Below, piece after piece: positions 1 to 5,424 of a stretch of 5,424 bases of DNA. The position numbers were made by a program, and so were the translations under genes. Origin of the DNA: an uncultured Gemella sp. (GTDB lineage: Bacteria; Bacillota; Bacilli; Staphylococcales; Gemellaceae); contig CAMEOL010000077.1 of the NCBI GenBank assembly GCA_945929765.1, forward strand, positions 1 to 5,424. The letters run 5' to 3'. A model generated the notes under the pieces. The model saw nothing but the letters and a program-made list of their open reading frames with translations. It made no database searches and was not told where the DNA came from. How positions within the stretch are numbered: the first letter of the stretch is position 1; the number at the start of each line of letters is the position of its first letter.

Positions 1-1272
1 AATTGTGCAGTTGTTGTTGTTAAAGAAACCGAAGTTGTAAAAGTTGCCAGTATCATAGCAGAACATATTAATGATAATGGAAATAAAGTTCATACGGTTG
101 CAGTTACTGGGACTAACGGAAAAACTAGTATAACTTCATTGTTACACAATATTCTAATGTTATTAGGTTCATCTAGTTCTTATTTAGGGACTAACGGTTT
201 TTGTAAAAATAATGAGAAACCGAATTATCTTGGCAATACAACACCTGACGTAGTAACTTTACACAATAAGATTGGCGAGGTGAAGAGAGAAAAAATAGAA
301 AATTTTGCCTTTGAAGCATCGTCACATGCAATGGTATTAGGAAGAATATATAATGTTAATGTTGATGTTGCAGTATTTAGTAATTTAACTCATGAACATT
401 TAGATTTTCATGGCGATATGCTTACTTATGGTTATGATAAGTCATTGCTTTTTTCTACATTAGGAAATAATTTAAAAGAAGCAAAATATGGTGTTTTGAA
501 TAAAGATGATAATTATTATGAAATAATGTCAAAATGTTTATATCAACAAGAAATTACTTATTCCATTAAAGATAATACTGCTGATTTTTTTGCAAGTAAT
601 ATTAAACAGCAAAAAATAAATAATAGATTAGTAACAACTTATACGTTGGATTGTCCAGAAGGAAAATATGACTGTATGATTCCATATATCGGAGATTTTA
701 TGGTTAGTAATGTTTTGGCTGCTATGATATCGGTGTGGCTAAAAGGTTATTCGATTCTAGAAATTATAGAAATATTGCCGCTAATGCAACCACTTTATGG
801 GCGTATGGAAATACTAGGAGAGGATTTACCTATTGATATAATCAGTGATTTCGCACACACACCTGATGGATACGAAAAGCTACTAGAAGCTACGAAGGCT
901 ATTCGTACAGGAAGAAGAACTTTACTTCTTACAGGTATGGGAGGAGGACGTGATCTTTCTAAGGGACCATTAATAGGTAATATTATTTCTGAAGCAGATT
1001 ATGTAATTATTACTACAGATAGTCCAAGAGACGAAGATGTAGAAGTTTTAATGGGGGCAATTGAACAAGGGTTAACTCATAAAAATTATGAGAAAATTTG
1101 GTTTAGGACAGATGCCGTGAAAAGAATTGTAGAATTAGCTGAACCAGGGGACGTCCTAATACTTGCCTCAAAAGGTCGTGAAGATTACGAAATCTTAAAA
1201 GGTGGTCAAAAAGTCTGGCACTCGGATCCAGTAATATGTTTAGAGGAAGCTTATAAGAAGTTCGGTAATTAA
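1..1272 (+). CDS. murE: UDP-N-acetylmuramoyl-tripeptide synthetase MurE, probably L-lysine-adding (5' truncated by window)
   Basis: MurE is the cytoplasmic ATP-dependent ligase that adds the third stem-peptide residue to UDP-MurNAc-L-Ala-D-Glu in peptidoglycan precursor synthesis. The frame is open from base 1, giving 423 visible residues. Family members have about 490, so roughly 70 N-terminal residues lie upstream. The TTG at 139 is not the start, because the P-loop TGTNGKTS (fragment residues 36-43) precedes it. In order follow TTP (80-82), EASSHA (105-110), HEHLDFHG (131-138), Lys147 in GYDKSLLF (position of the carbamylated lysine), DFAHTPDG (283-290), [12 protein letters not shown] (312-323), DSPRDED (340-346) and SKGRE (390-394). 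SKGRE and the EAYKKFG end resemble staphylococcal lysine-type MurE as I recall it; diaminopimelate enzymes usually have GKGHE. The selectivity motif is DSPR rather than DNPA (Lys) or DNPR (DAP), so substrate choice is inferred. The gene ends in TAA, 32 bases before prfC. Family assignment is near certain; lysine specificity is likely. Confidence 0.96.
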   Translation, partial: NCAVVVVKETEVVKVASIIAEHINDNGNKVHTVAVTGTNGKTSITSLLHNILMLLGSSSSYLGTNGFCKNNEKPNYLGNTTPDVVTLHNKIGEVKREKIENFAFEASSHAMVLGRIYNVNVDVAVFSNLTHEHLDFHGDMLTYGYDKSLLFSTLGNNLKEAKYGVLNKDDNYYEIMSKCLYQQEITYSIKDNTADFFASNIKQQKINNRLVTTYTLDCPEGKYDCMIPYIGDFMVSNVLAAMISVWLKGYSILEIIEILPLMQPLYGRMEILGEDLPIDIISDFAHTPDGYEKLLEATKAIRTGRRTLLLTGMGGGRDLSKGPLIGNIISEADYVIITTDSPRDEDVEVLMGAIEQGLTHKNYEKIWFRTDAVKRIVELAEPGDVLILASKGREDYEILKGGQKVWHSDPVICLEEAYKKFGN

Positions 1273-1289
1273 TTTTAGATTTTGATTTA

Positions 1290-1296
1290 GAAAGGA
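1290..1296 (+). promoter_or_regulatory. Ribosome binding site for prfC (GTG start)
   Basis: GAAAGGA lies eight bases before the GTG at 1305 and supports that non-ATG start. It sits in the 32-base murE-prfC spacer, the longest gap in the window, which otherwise shows no hairpin and no clear promoter hexamers. Confidence 0.7.
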
Positions 1297-1304
1297 TAAA
1301 GATA

Positions 1305-2864
1305 GTGACAGTAAAAGAACAAGTAACAAAACGAAGAACGTTTGCTATAATATCGCACCCCGATGCAGGGAAAACAACGTTAACAGAAAAATTACTACTT
1401 TTCGGTGGAGCGATAAGAGAAGCGGGGACAGTAAAAGGAAAAAAATCAGGTAAATTTGCTAAAAGTGACTGGATGGACATAGAAAAGCAAAGAGGTATTT
1501 CTGTAACGTCGTCAGTAATGCAATTTGATTATGATGGAAAGATAATTAATATTTTGGATACTCCAGGGCACGAAGATTTTTCTGAGGATACTTATCGTAC
1601 GTTAATGGCAGTTGACAGTGCGGTAATGGTTATCGATGGAGCTAAGGGTATAGAGGCACAAACATTAAAATTATTTAAAGTTTGTAAAATGAGAGGAATT
1701 CCTATATTTACGTTTATAAATAAGTTAGATAGGGAAATAAAAGATCCATTAGAATTGTTAGAAGAGATAGAAGAAAAATTAGAAATAGAAACATACCCAA
1801 TGAATTTACCTGTCGGTATGGGGCAAAATTTCTTTGGAATTATGGATAGAAAGAACCACTACATAGAACCTTTTAAAGAAGGAGATAGTTTTGTAGAACT
1901 TGATGACGAGTACAATATAATAGACGGAAATACACTAGAGAATGATACTATGTATCAAAAATGTGTCGAAGATATGATATTGATTACAGAAGCTGGTGTA
2001 GAGTATGATTACGAAAAACAACTTCGAGGAGATCAAACTCCTGTATTTTTTGGTTCAGCACTTTCATCGTTCGGAGTTGAGAGTTTTTTAAACTATTATG
2101 TAGATACGGCACCTACACCTAAAAGTAGAAAAACTGCAGATGGAAACGACGTAGATCCATTAGATGATGATTTTTCAGGTTTTATATTTAAGATACAAGC
2201 AAATATGGATCCGAAACACCGAGATAGAATTGCTTTCTTAAGAGTATGTTCAGGTGTGTTTAATCGAGGTATGGATGTGAATTTAACAAGAACAGGAAAG
2301 AAAATGAAGATATCTCGTTCAACCAACTTTATGGCAGATGATAAAGCAACTATCGAAACGGCTTATCCTGGAGATATTATTGGTCTATATGATAGTGGGA
2401 ATTATCAAATAGGGGATACTTTATATCAAAACAAAAAAGTTGAGTTCGAAAAATTACCATCATTCACACCAGAAATTTTTGTTAAAGTTTCAGCTAAAAA
2501 TGTTTTAAAACAAAAACATTTCCATAAAGGTGTTGAACAGTTAGTACAAGAAGGAGCAATACAGTATTATAAGACGTTGCATACTAATCAAATTATTCTA
2601 GGAGCTGTGGGACAACTACAATTTGAAGTTTTTGAACATCGTATGAAAAATGAATATAACACAGAAGTTGTAATGGAGTATGTAGGTCAAAAAACTACTC
2701 GCTGGATAGAAAATGAAGAAGATATTAAAGAAAGTATGTCATCATCTCGAAGTATCTTAGTTAAAGATTTATACGATAACTATGTATTTTTATTCGAAAA
2801 TGAGTTTGCGATGCGTTGGTTTAGCGATAAATATCCGGATATAAAATTGTATAGTTTACTTTAA
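1305..2864 (+). CDS. prfC: Peptide chain release factor 3 (RF3)
   Basis: RF3 is a cytoplasmic translational GTPase that removes RF1 or RF2 from the ribosome after peptide release. The 519 residues match the family's usual length of about 520-530. The GTPase domain begins at the N-terminus with G1 SHPDAGKTT (17-25), G2 RGISVTSS (63-70), G3 DTPGHEDF (85-92, with the catalytic-type His89), G4 NKLD (139-142) and G5 GSAL (250-253). An EF-Tu-like beta-barrel domain follows (about 290-380), then the RF3 C-terminal domain with [19 protein letters not shown] (433-451). [15 protein letters not shown] and the GQLQFEV block separate RF3 from EF-G and from the TetM/LepA relatives. The GTG start at 1305 is chosen because the product begins at the usual distance before the G1 loop and has a GAAAGGA SD at 1290-1296. 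No frameshift or missing motif is seen. murE-prfC adjacency also occurs in staphylococci, to my recollection. Confidence 0.97.
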   Translation: MTVKEQVTKRRTFAIISHPDAGKTTLTEKLLLFGGAIREAGTVKGKKSGKFAKSDWMDIEKQRGISVTSSVMQFDYDGKIINILDTPGHEDFSEDTYRTLMAVDSAVMVIDGAKGIEAQTLKLFKVCKMRGIPIFTFINKLDREIKDPLELLEEIEEKLEIETYPMNLPVGMGQNFFGIMDRKNHYIEPFKEGDSFVELDDEYNIIDGNTLENDTMYQKCVEDMILITEAGVEYDYEKQLRGDQTPVFFGSALSSFGVESFLNYYVDTAPTPKSRKTADGNDVDPLDDDFSGFIFKIQANMDPKHRDRIAFLRVCSGVFNRGMDVNLTRTGKKMKISRSTNFMADDKATIETAYPGDIIGLYDSGNYQIGDTLYQNKKVEFEKLPSFTPEIFVKVSAKNVLKQKHFHKGVEQLVQEGAIQYYKTLHTNQIILGAVGQLQFEVFEHRMKNEYNTEVVMEYVGQKTTRWIENEEDIKESMSSSRSILVKDLYDNYVFLFENEFAMRWFSDKYPDIKLYSLL

Positions 2865-2865
2865 T

Positions 2866-2870
2866 AGGTG
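2866..2870 (+). promoter_or_regulatory. Ribosome binding site that decides the GtrA-family start
   Basis: AGGTG starts two bases after the prfC stop codon and leaves a 6-base spacer to the ATG at 2877. The alternative GTG start at 2868 is embedded in this site, so the two uses exclude each other; the SD role is more likely. Confidence 0.7.
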
Positions 2871-2876
2871 TTTCGT

Positions 2877-3299
2877 ATGAAAAAAATTATAAATAAAGCA
2901 TTAGATTTTTATAATAATCCTAAATACAAAAGTATAATTAGTTACTTATTTTTTGGGGTTTGTACAACATTAGTGAATATTATTTCTTACTACATTTTAA
3001 CTAGAATAGGGTTAGAGAGAATTATTTCGAACTTTACTTCTATAACGTTGTCGATAATTTTTGCGTATTTTGTCAACGCTAAATATGTTTTTTCGTCAAA
3101 GGCTACGGGTATAAAAAAAATATTATCAGAATTATCGGTGTTTTTCAGTTCAAGATTATTTACAATGTTTATAGAAATAATAGGGGTGGAATTGTTTGTA
3201 TTTATAGGGATACAAGACTTTATAGGAAAAATAATTACACAATTTATAGTTATAGTTGCTAACTATTTTATTAGTAAGTATATTGTGTTTAAAAAGTAG
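2877..3299 (+). CDS. GtrA-family small integral membrane protein
   Basis: This 140-residue, very hydrophobic protein has four predicted membrane helices (about 19-41, 49-70, 84-111 and 114-136) and short lysine-rich ends. The FGVCTTLVN stretch (26-34), FVNAKYVF (65-72) and the closing NYFISKYIVFKK (129-140) fit the GtrA family (Pfam GtrA). Members are thought to help move or present polyprenyl-linked sugars at the cytoplasmic membrane for O-antigen, teichoic acid or other glycopolymer decoration; the biochemistry is poorly settled. I chose ATG 2877 over the in-frame GTG at 2868: the AGGTG at 2866-2870 is a well-placed SD for the ATG (6-base spacer), while the GTG lies inside that SD and has none of its own. 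With the GTG the product gains three residues (MFR). No glycosyltransferase is adjacent, which is unusual for the family and leaves the substrate unknown. It lies 12 bases after prfC and 8 before the HAD gene. Confidence 0.85.
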   Translation: MKKIINKALDFYNNPKYKSIISYLFFGVCTTLVNIISYYILTRIGLERIISNFTSITLSIIFAYFVNAKYVFSSKATGIKKILSELSVFFSSRLFTMFIEIIGVELFVFIGIQDFIGKIITQFIVIVANYFISKYIVFKK

Positions 3300-3304
3300 G
3301 TGGA
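3298..3304 (+). promoter_or_regulatory. Ribosome binding site for the HAD hydrolase, overlapping the upstream stop codon
   Basis: AGGTGGA shares its first two bases with the TAG stop of the GtrA-family gene (3297-3299) and lies three bases before ATG 3308. The overlap means ribosomes terminating on the upstream gene cover this site, which is consistent with coupled translation. Confidence 0.75.
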
Positions 3305-3307
3305 ATT

Positions 3308-4150
3308 ATGACAAAGTGGTTTATTACCGATATGGATGGAACATTTCTTAATGATAATAGAGAAATTAGTCCAAGATCAAAAGAAGTAATGAAGAAATTA
3401 CAAGAAAAAGGCGTAAGATTTTTTATTGCTACAGGTAGGATTGATTTAGCAGTGAGAAGTTATTATAATGCTATGGGATTAAATGATGCAACAATTTCTT
3501 GTAATGGAAGTTTTATTAGAAACCAAAAAACAGGTGAAGTATTGTATGAAAAATCTTTTTCTTTCGAAGAAACAGAGTTGATTTATAATAAATATTTGGA
3601 ATTAACAGATGGTAGTATAGAATTTCATATATATAGTGCAAACTATATATATTGCGATAAAGTGTCATTAAGTCTGTCTAGAATACGAAAAGTAGAAGAA
3701 AATTTACCAGATAACGAAAAAACACCTATGTTCATTACAGAGGACATATTAGGAGCACTAAAAGAAAATGGTGACAAGTGTTATAAAGTAATGATGACTT
3801 CAGAAAATCACAACTTACTTTATAGTATTCATGCTGAAGTAAATAAGGTGTTTCCTTCAGAAGCTACTTTTTCTGCAACTAATTATTTTGATATTATTCC
3901 TTATGGAACTAATAAAGGTGATGGGATAAAGAGAGTAGCAGAATATTATGGAATTGATATAGCTGATTCTGTAGTTTTTGGAGACAATTTAAATGATGTA
4001 GAAATGCTAAAAGTTGCAGGCACGAGTGTTTGTCCAAGCAACGCTAAAAAGGAAATTAAAAATATTTGTGATGAAATTATAGGAAACAATAATGAGTTTT
4101 CTGTCTTAGATTATATAGAAAAATATGTAGATTCATTACACAAAAATTAG
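3308..4150 (+). CDS. Cof-type HAD-superfamily (subclass IIB) hydrolase
   Basis: This 280-residue cytoplasmic protein is probably a magnesium-dependent phosphatase acting on a sugar phosphate, a nucleotide such as FMN, or a similar small phosphate. HAD motif I is DMDGTFL (8-14) with nucleophile Asp8 and acid/base Asp10. Motif II is Thr42 in ATGR (41-44), motif III is Lys203 in TNKGDG (201-206), and motif IV is GDNLNDVEML (225-234) with Mg-binding Asp226 and Asp230. All catalytic residues are present. The long insert between motifs II and III (about 85-190) is the C2B-type cap that selects substrate, and the length is normal for Cof/YwpJ-like proteins. The substrate cannot be read from sequence, because many paralogues of this family exist in one genome. 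The ATG at 3308 follows an AGGTGGA SD that overlaps the stop of the GtrA gene, so translational coupling is plausible. The gene carries a perfect inverted repeat at 3627-3652. Confidence 0.93.
   Translation: MTKWFITDMDGTFLNDNREISPRSKEVMKKLQEKGVRFFIATGRIDLAVRSYYNAMGLNDATISCNGSFIRNQKTGEVLYEKSFSFEETELIYNKYLELTDGSIEFHIYSANYIYCDKVSLSLSRIRKVEENLPDNEKTPMFITEDILGALKENGDKCYKVMMTSENHNLLYSIHAEVNKVFPSEATFSATNYFDIIPYGTNKGDGIKRVAEYYGIDIADSVVFGDNLNDVEMLKVAGTSVCPSNAKKEIKNICDEIIGNNNEFSVLDYIEKYVDSLHKN
3627..3652 (+). repeat. Perfect 11-bp inverted repeat with GCAA loop inside the HAD gene
   Basis: ATATATATAGT (3627-3637) and ACTATATATAT (3642-3652) are exact reverse complements separated by GCAA, a GNRA-type tetraloop. 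In RNA this would form an 11-bp, almost wholly A-U hairpin. It has no following U-tract, so it is not an intrinsic terminator. It encodes the near-palindromic peptide HIYSANYIY in the cap domain, so a coding or chance origin in AT-rich DNA is possible. The repeat itself is certain; any function is not shown. Confidence 0.6.
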
Positions 4151-4153
4151 GAG
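4149..4153 (+). promoter_or_regulatory. Ribosome binding site for secD, overlapping the upstream stop codon
   Basis: AGGAG begins within the TAG stop of the HAD gene (4148-4150) and is followed by a 5-base A-only spacer to ATG 4159. It is the best SD match in the window, which fits the high demand for a translocase component. Confidence 0.8.
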
Positions 4154-4158
4154 AAAAA

Positions 4159-5424
4159 ATGAAAAATAGAAGAAATACAAAGAAATATAGTAGAATTTTT
4201 ACTTTTATTTCATTAATAGTAATTACATTAACTAGTATCTTTTTAACATATAAACCTAACATCGATAAAGTTAATTTAGGACTTGATTTGCAAGGGGGAT
4301 TTGAGGTTCTTTATCAAGTAGAACCTTTAAAAGAAGGTGACAATATCGATGAAAATGCAGTGAAGGCGACATCGGATACTATAAGTAGACGTATTAATAT
4401 TTTAGGAGTAAGTGAACCTGTAATAACTGTTGAATCTGGGAATAGAATTCGTGTAGAGCTTGCAGGAGTGAAAGATCAAGAAACAGCAAGGAAGGTTTTA
4501 TCTACACAAGCTAGTTTAACTATACGAGATGTTGAAGATAAAATATTACTAGATGGGGCAGATTTACAAGAAAATGGTGCTGCTCAAGGATATGATCAAT
4601 CGTCAAAACCTATAGTAACACTTAAGTTAAAAGATGGCGATAAATTTGGACAAATAACATCAGAAATTAGTAAAAAACCTGCAGGGCAAAACTTAATGGT
4701 AATTTGGATGGATTACAATGAAGGAGATAAATTTGTTGATGAAGTTCAAAAAGAAACACCTAAGTATGTATCAGCTCCGCAAGTTACACAAACTATAAAT
4801 TCAAAAGATGTACAAATTTCGGGGAATTTCACAGTTGAGGAAGCAAAAGAACTTGCAGCATTACTTAATTCTGGAGCTTTACCGGTTAAGTTGACTGAAA
4901 TATATTCAAATTCAGTAGGTGCTCAATTTGGGGTGGATGCTTTACATAAAACTGTATTGGCAGGTGTTATAGCATTAGGAATAATTAGTGTATTCATGTT
5001 ATTAGTTTATCGTTTGCCAGGATTTGTAGCGAGCGTTATGTTAATTGTTTATGTCTATATAACAATATTATTCTTTAATAAAATAGGTGGAGTTTTAACG
5101 TTACCAGGTATTGCTGCCATTATCCTAGGGGTAGGGATGGCAGTAGATGCTAACATAATAATGAACGAACGTATTAGAGAAGAGTTAAAAGCAGGACACG
5201 ATTTAAGAAAAGCTTATAGTGCAGGTGCAAAGAACTCTCTTTGGACAATATTCGATTCTCAGTTAACGACAGTTATTGCGGCAGTAGTATTATTTATTTT
5301 TGGTACAAGTAGTGTTAAAGGTTTTGCAACTATGCTACTTTTAGCGGTTTTAGTAACATTTATTACAGCTGTATTTGGTACGAGAAGTTTATTAAGTTTA
5401 TTAGTTAATGCTAACGTGTTTAAT
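4159..5424 (+). CDS. secD: Protein translocase accessory subunit SecD, or SecD half of a SecDF fusion (3' truncated by window)
   Basis: SecD(F) is a membrane protein that uses the proton gradient to pull exported proteins out of the SecYEG channel on the outer face. The frame is open from ATG 4159 to the window edge (422 residues). One membrane helix (about 13-31) is followed by LGLDLQGG (40-47) and the extracytoplasmic P1 domain with SRRINILGVSEP (76-87). After P1 come five more helices (about 265-284, 289-306, 312-330, 365-382, 388-406). GVGMAVDANII (324-334) carries Asp330, the position of the proton-relay aspartate, and is followed by NERIREE. FGTSSVKGFA (381-390) matches the GTGPVKGFA-type motif. 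In Bacillales SecD is usually fused to SecF (about 740-760 residues). The visible part ends near the SecD/SecF junction, so a fusion is expected but not shown. An AGGAG SD at 4149-4153 with a 5-base spacer fixes the start, 8 bases after the HAD gene. Confidence 0.95.
   Translation, partial: MKNRRNTKKYSRIFTFISLIVITLTSIFLTYKPNIDKVNLGLDLQGGFEVLYQVEPLKEGDNIDENAVKATSDTISRRINILGVSEPVITVESGNRIRVELAGVKDQETARKVLSTQASLTIRDVEDKILLDGADLQENGAAQGYDQSSKPIVTLKLKDGDKFGQITSEISKKPAGQNLMVIWMDYNEGDKFVDEVQKETPKYVSAPQVTQTINSKDVQISGNFTVEEAKELAALLNSGALPVKLTEIYSNSVGAQFGVDALHKTVLAGVIALGIISVFMLLVYRLPGFVASVMLIVYVYITILFFNKIGGVLTLPGIAAIILGVGMAVDANIIMNERIREELKAGHDLRKAYSAGAKNSLWTIFDSQLTTVIAAVVLFIFGTSSVKGFATMLLLAVLVTFITAVFGTRSLLSLLVNANVFN

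Larger units (their letters stand above)
1..5424 (+). other. Probable single transcription unit murE-prfC-GtrA-HAD-secD
   Basis: All five genes run in one direction with gaps of 32, 12, 8 and 8 bases. No spacer holds a GC-rich stem followed by a U-tract, and none is long enough for a normal promoter plus leader except possibly the first. The promoter must lie left of the window, and the unit continues beyond the right edge. This is inferred from spacing alone; weak promoters inside coding sequence cannot be excluded. Confidence 0.65.

Noticed and set aside
139..141. TTG as a start codon for a shorter MurE.
   Set aside because: The ATP-binding loop TGTNGKTS lies upstream in the same open frame, so the gene continues to the left of the window.
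877..899. Short direct repeat AGCTAC-TAGA-AGCTAC in murE.
   Set aside because: Six-base units encoding ordinary residues of the ligase; too short to indicate duplication or a protein-binding site.
1343..1351. Perfect extended -10 promoter match (TGCTATAAT) just inside prfC.
   Set aside because: It encodes part of the conserved [10 protein letters not shown] block of RF3, has at best a 4/6 -35 match (GTAACA at 1323-1328), and would start transcription after the prfC start codon. Coding constraint explains it better.
1103..1480. Minus-strand open frame of 125 codons across the murE-prfC junction.
   Set aside because: It is antisense to conserved coding sequence of two real genes, shows no recognisable domain, and is a shadow frame. 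The minus-strand frames at 2096-2326 and 4077-4262 are rejected for the same reason.
3113..3120. Run of eight A in the GtrA gene, a possible slippery or phase-variable tract.
   Set aside because: It is in frame as Ile-Lys-Lys-Ile, no downstream stem or pseudoknot is apparent, and short A-runs are expected at this base composition.
4066..4093. Possible internal promoter for secD (TTGTGA, 16-base spacer, AATAAT) near the end of the HAD gene.
   Set aside because: The -35 is only 4/6, the spacer is short, and matches of this quality are frequent by chance in such AT-rich sequence.

Overview
The window is visibly AT-rich and every gene lies on the + strand. Starts are preceded by Shine-Dalgarno (SD) sequences and most gaps are a dozen bases or fewer. 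The proteins are of low-GC Gram-positive (Firmicutes, Bacillales) type. The murE product follows the lysine-adding staphylococcal MurE closely as I remember it ([27 protein letters not shown]), but the whole is more divergent and AT-rich than Staphylococcus itself. A relative such as Gemella is my best guess. It is an inference from recalled family features, not a database match.

Layout: (1) 1-1272, murE without its first ~70 codons, for the peptidoglycan stem-peptide ligase. (2) 1305-2864, prfC, complete, GTG start, peptide chain release factor 3. (3) 2877-3299, a small four-helix GtrA-family membrane protein; I prefer the ATG at 2877 over the GTG at 2868. (4) 3308-4150, a Cof-type HAD-superfamily hydrolase. 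(5) 4159-5424, the SecD part of secD/secDF, open at the right edge and cut near the end of the sixth SecD membrane helix. There is no untranslated stretch above 32 bases, and no RNA gene, mobile element, CRISPR array, convincing terminator or strong promoter was found.

The five genes look like one co-transcribed run: same strand, gaps of 32, 12, 8 and 8 bases, and two SD sequences that overlap the previous stop codon. They serve cell-wall precursor synthesis (MurE), translation termination and ribosome recycling of RF1/RF2 (RF3), possibly lipid-linked sugar transfer (GtrA), small-phosphate metabolism (HAD) and protein export (SecD). They share no single pathway. This looks like a growth-linked housekeeping cluster, not a specialised system.

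I found no undescribed biological system. The points most worth a second look are the altered amino-acid-selectivity motif in MurE (DSPR instead of DNPA or DNPR), a GtrA gene with no glycosyltransferase beside it, and a perfect 11-bp hairpin with a GCAA loop inside the HAD gene.
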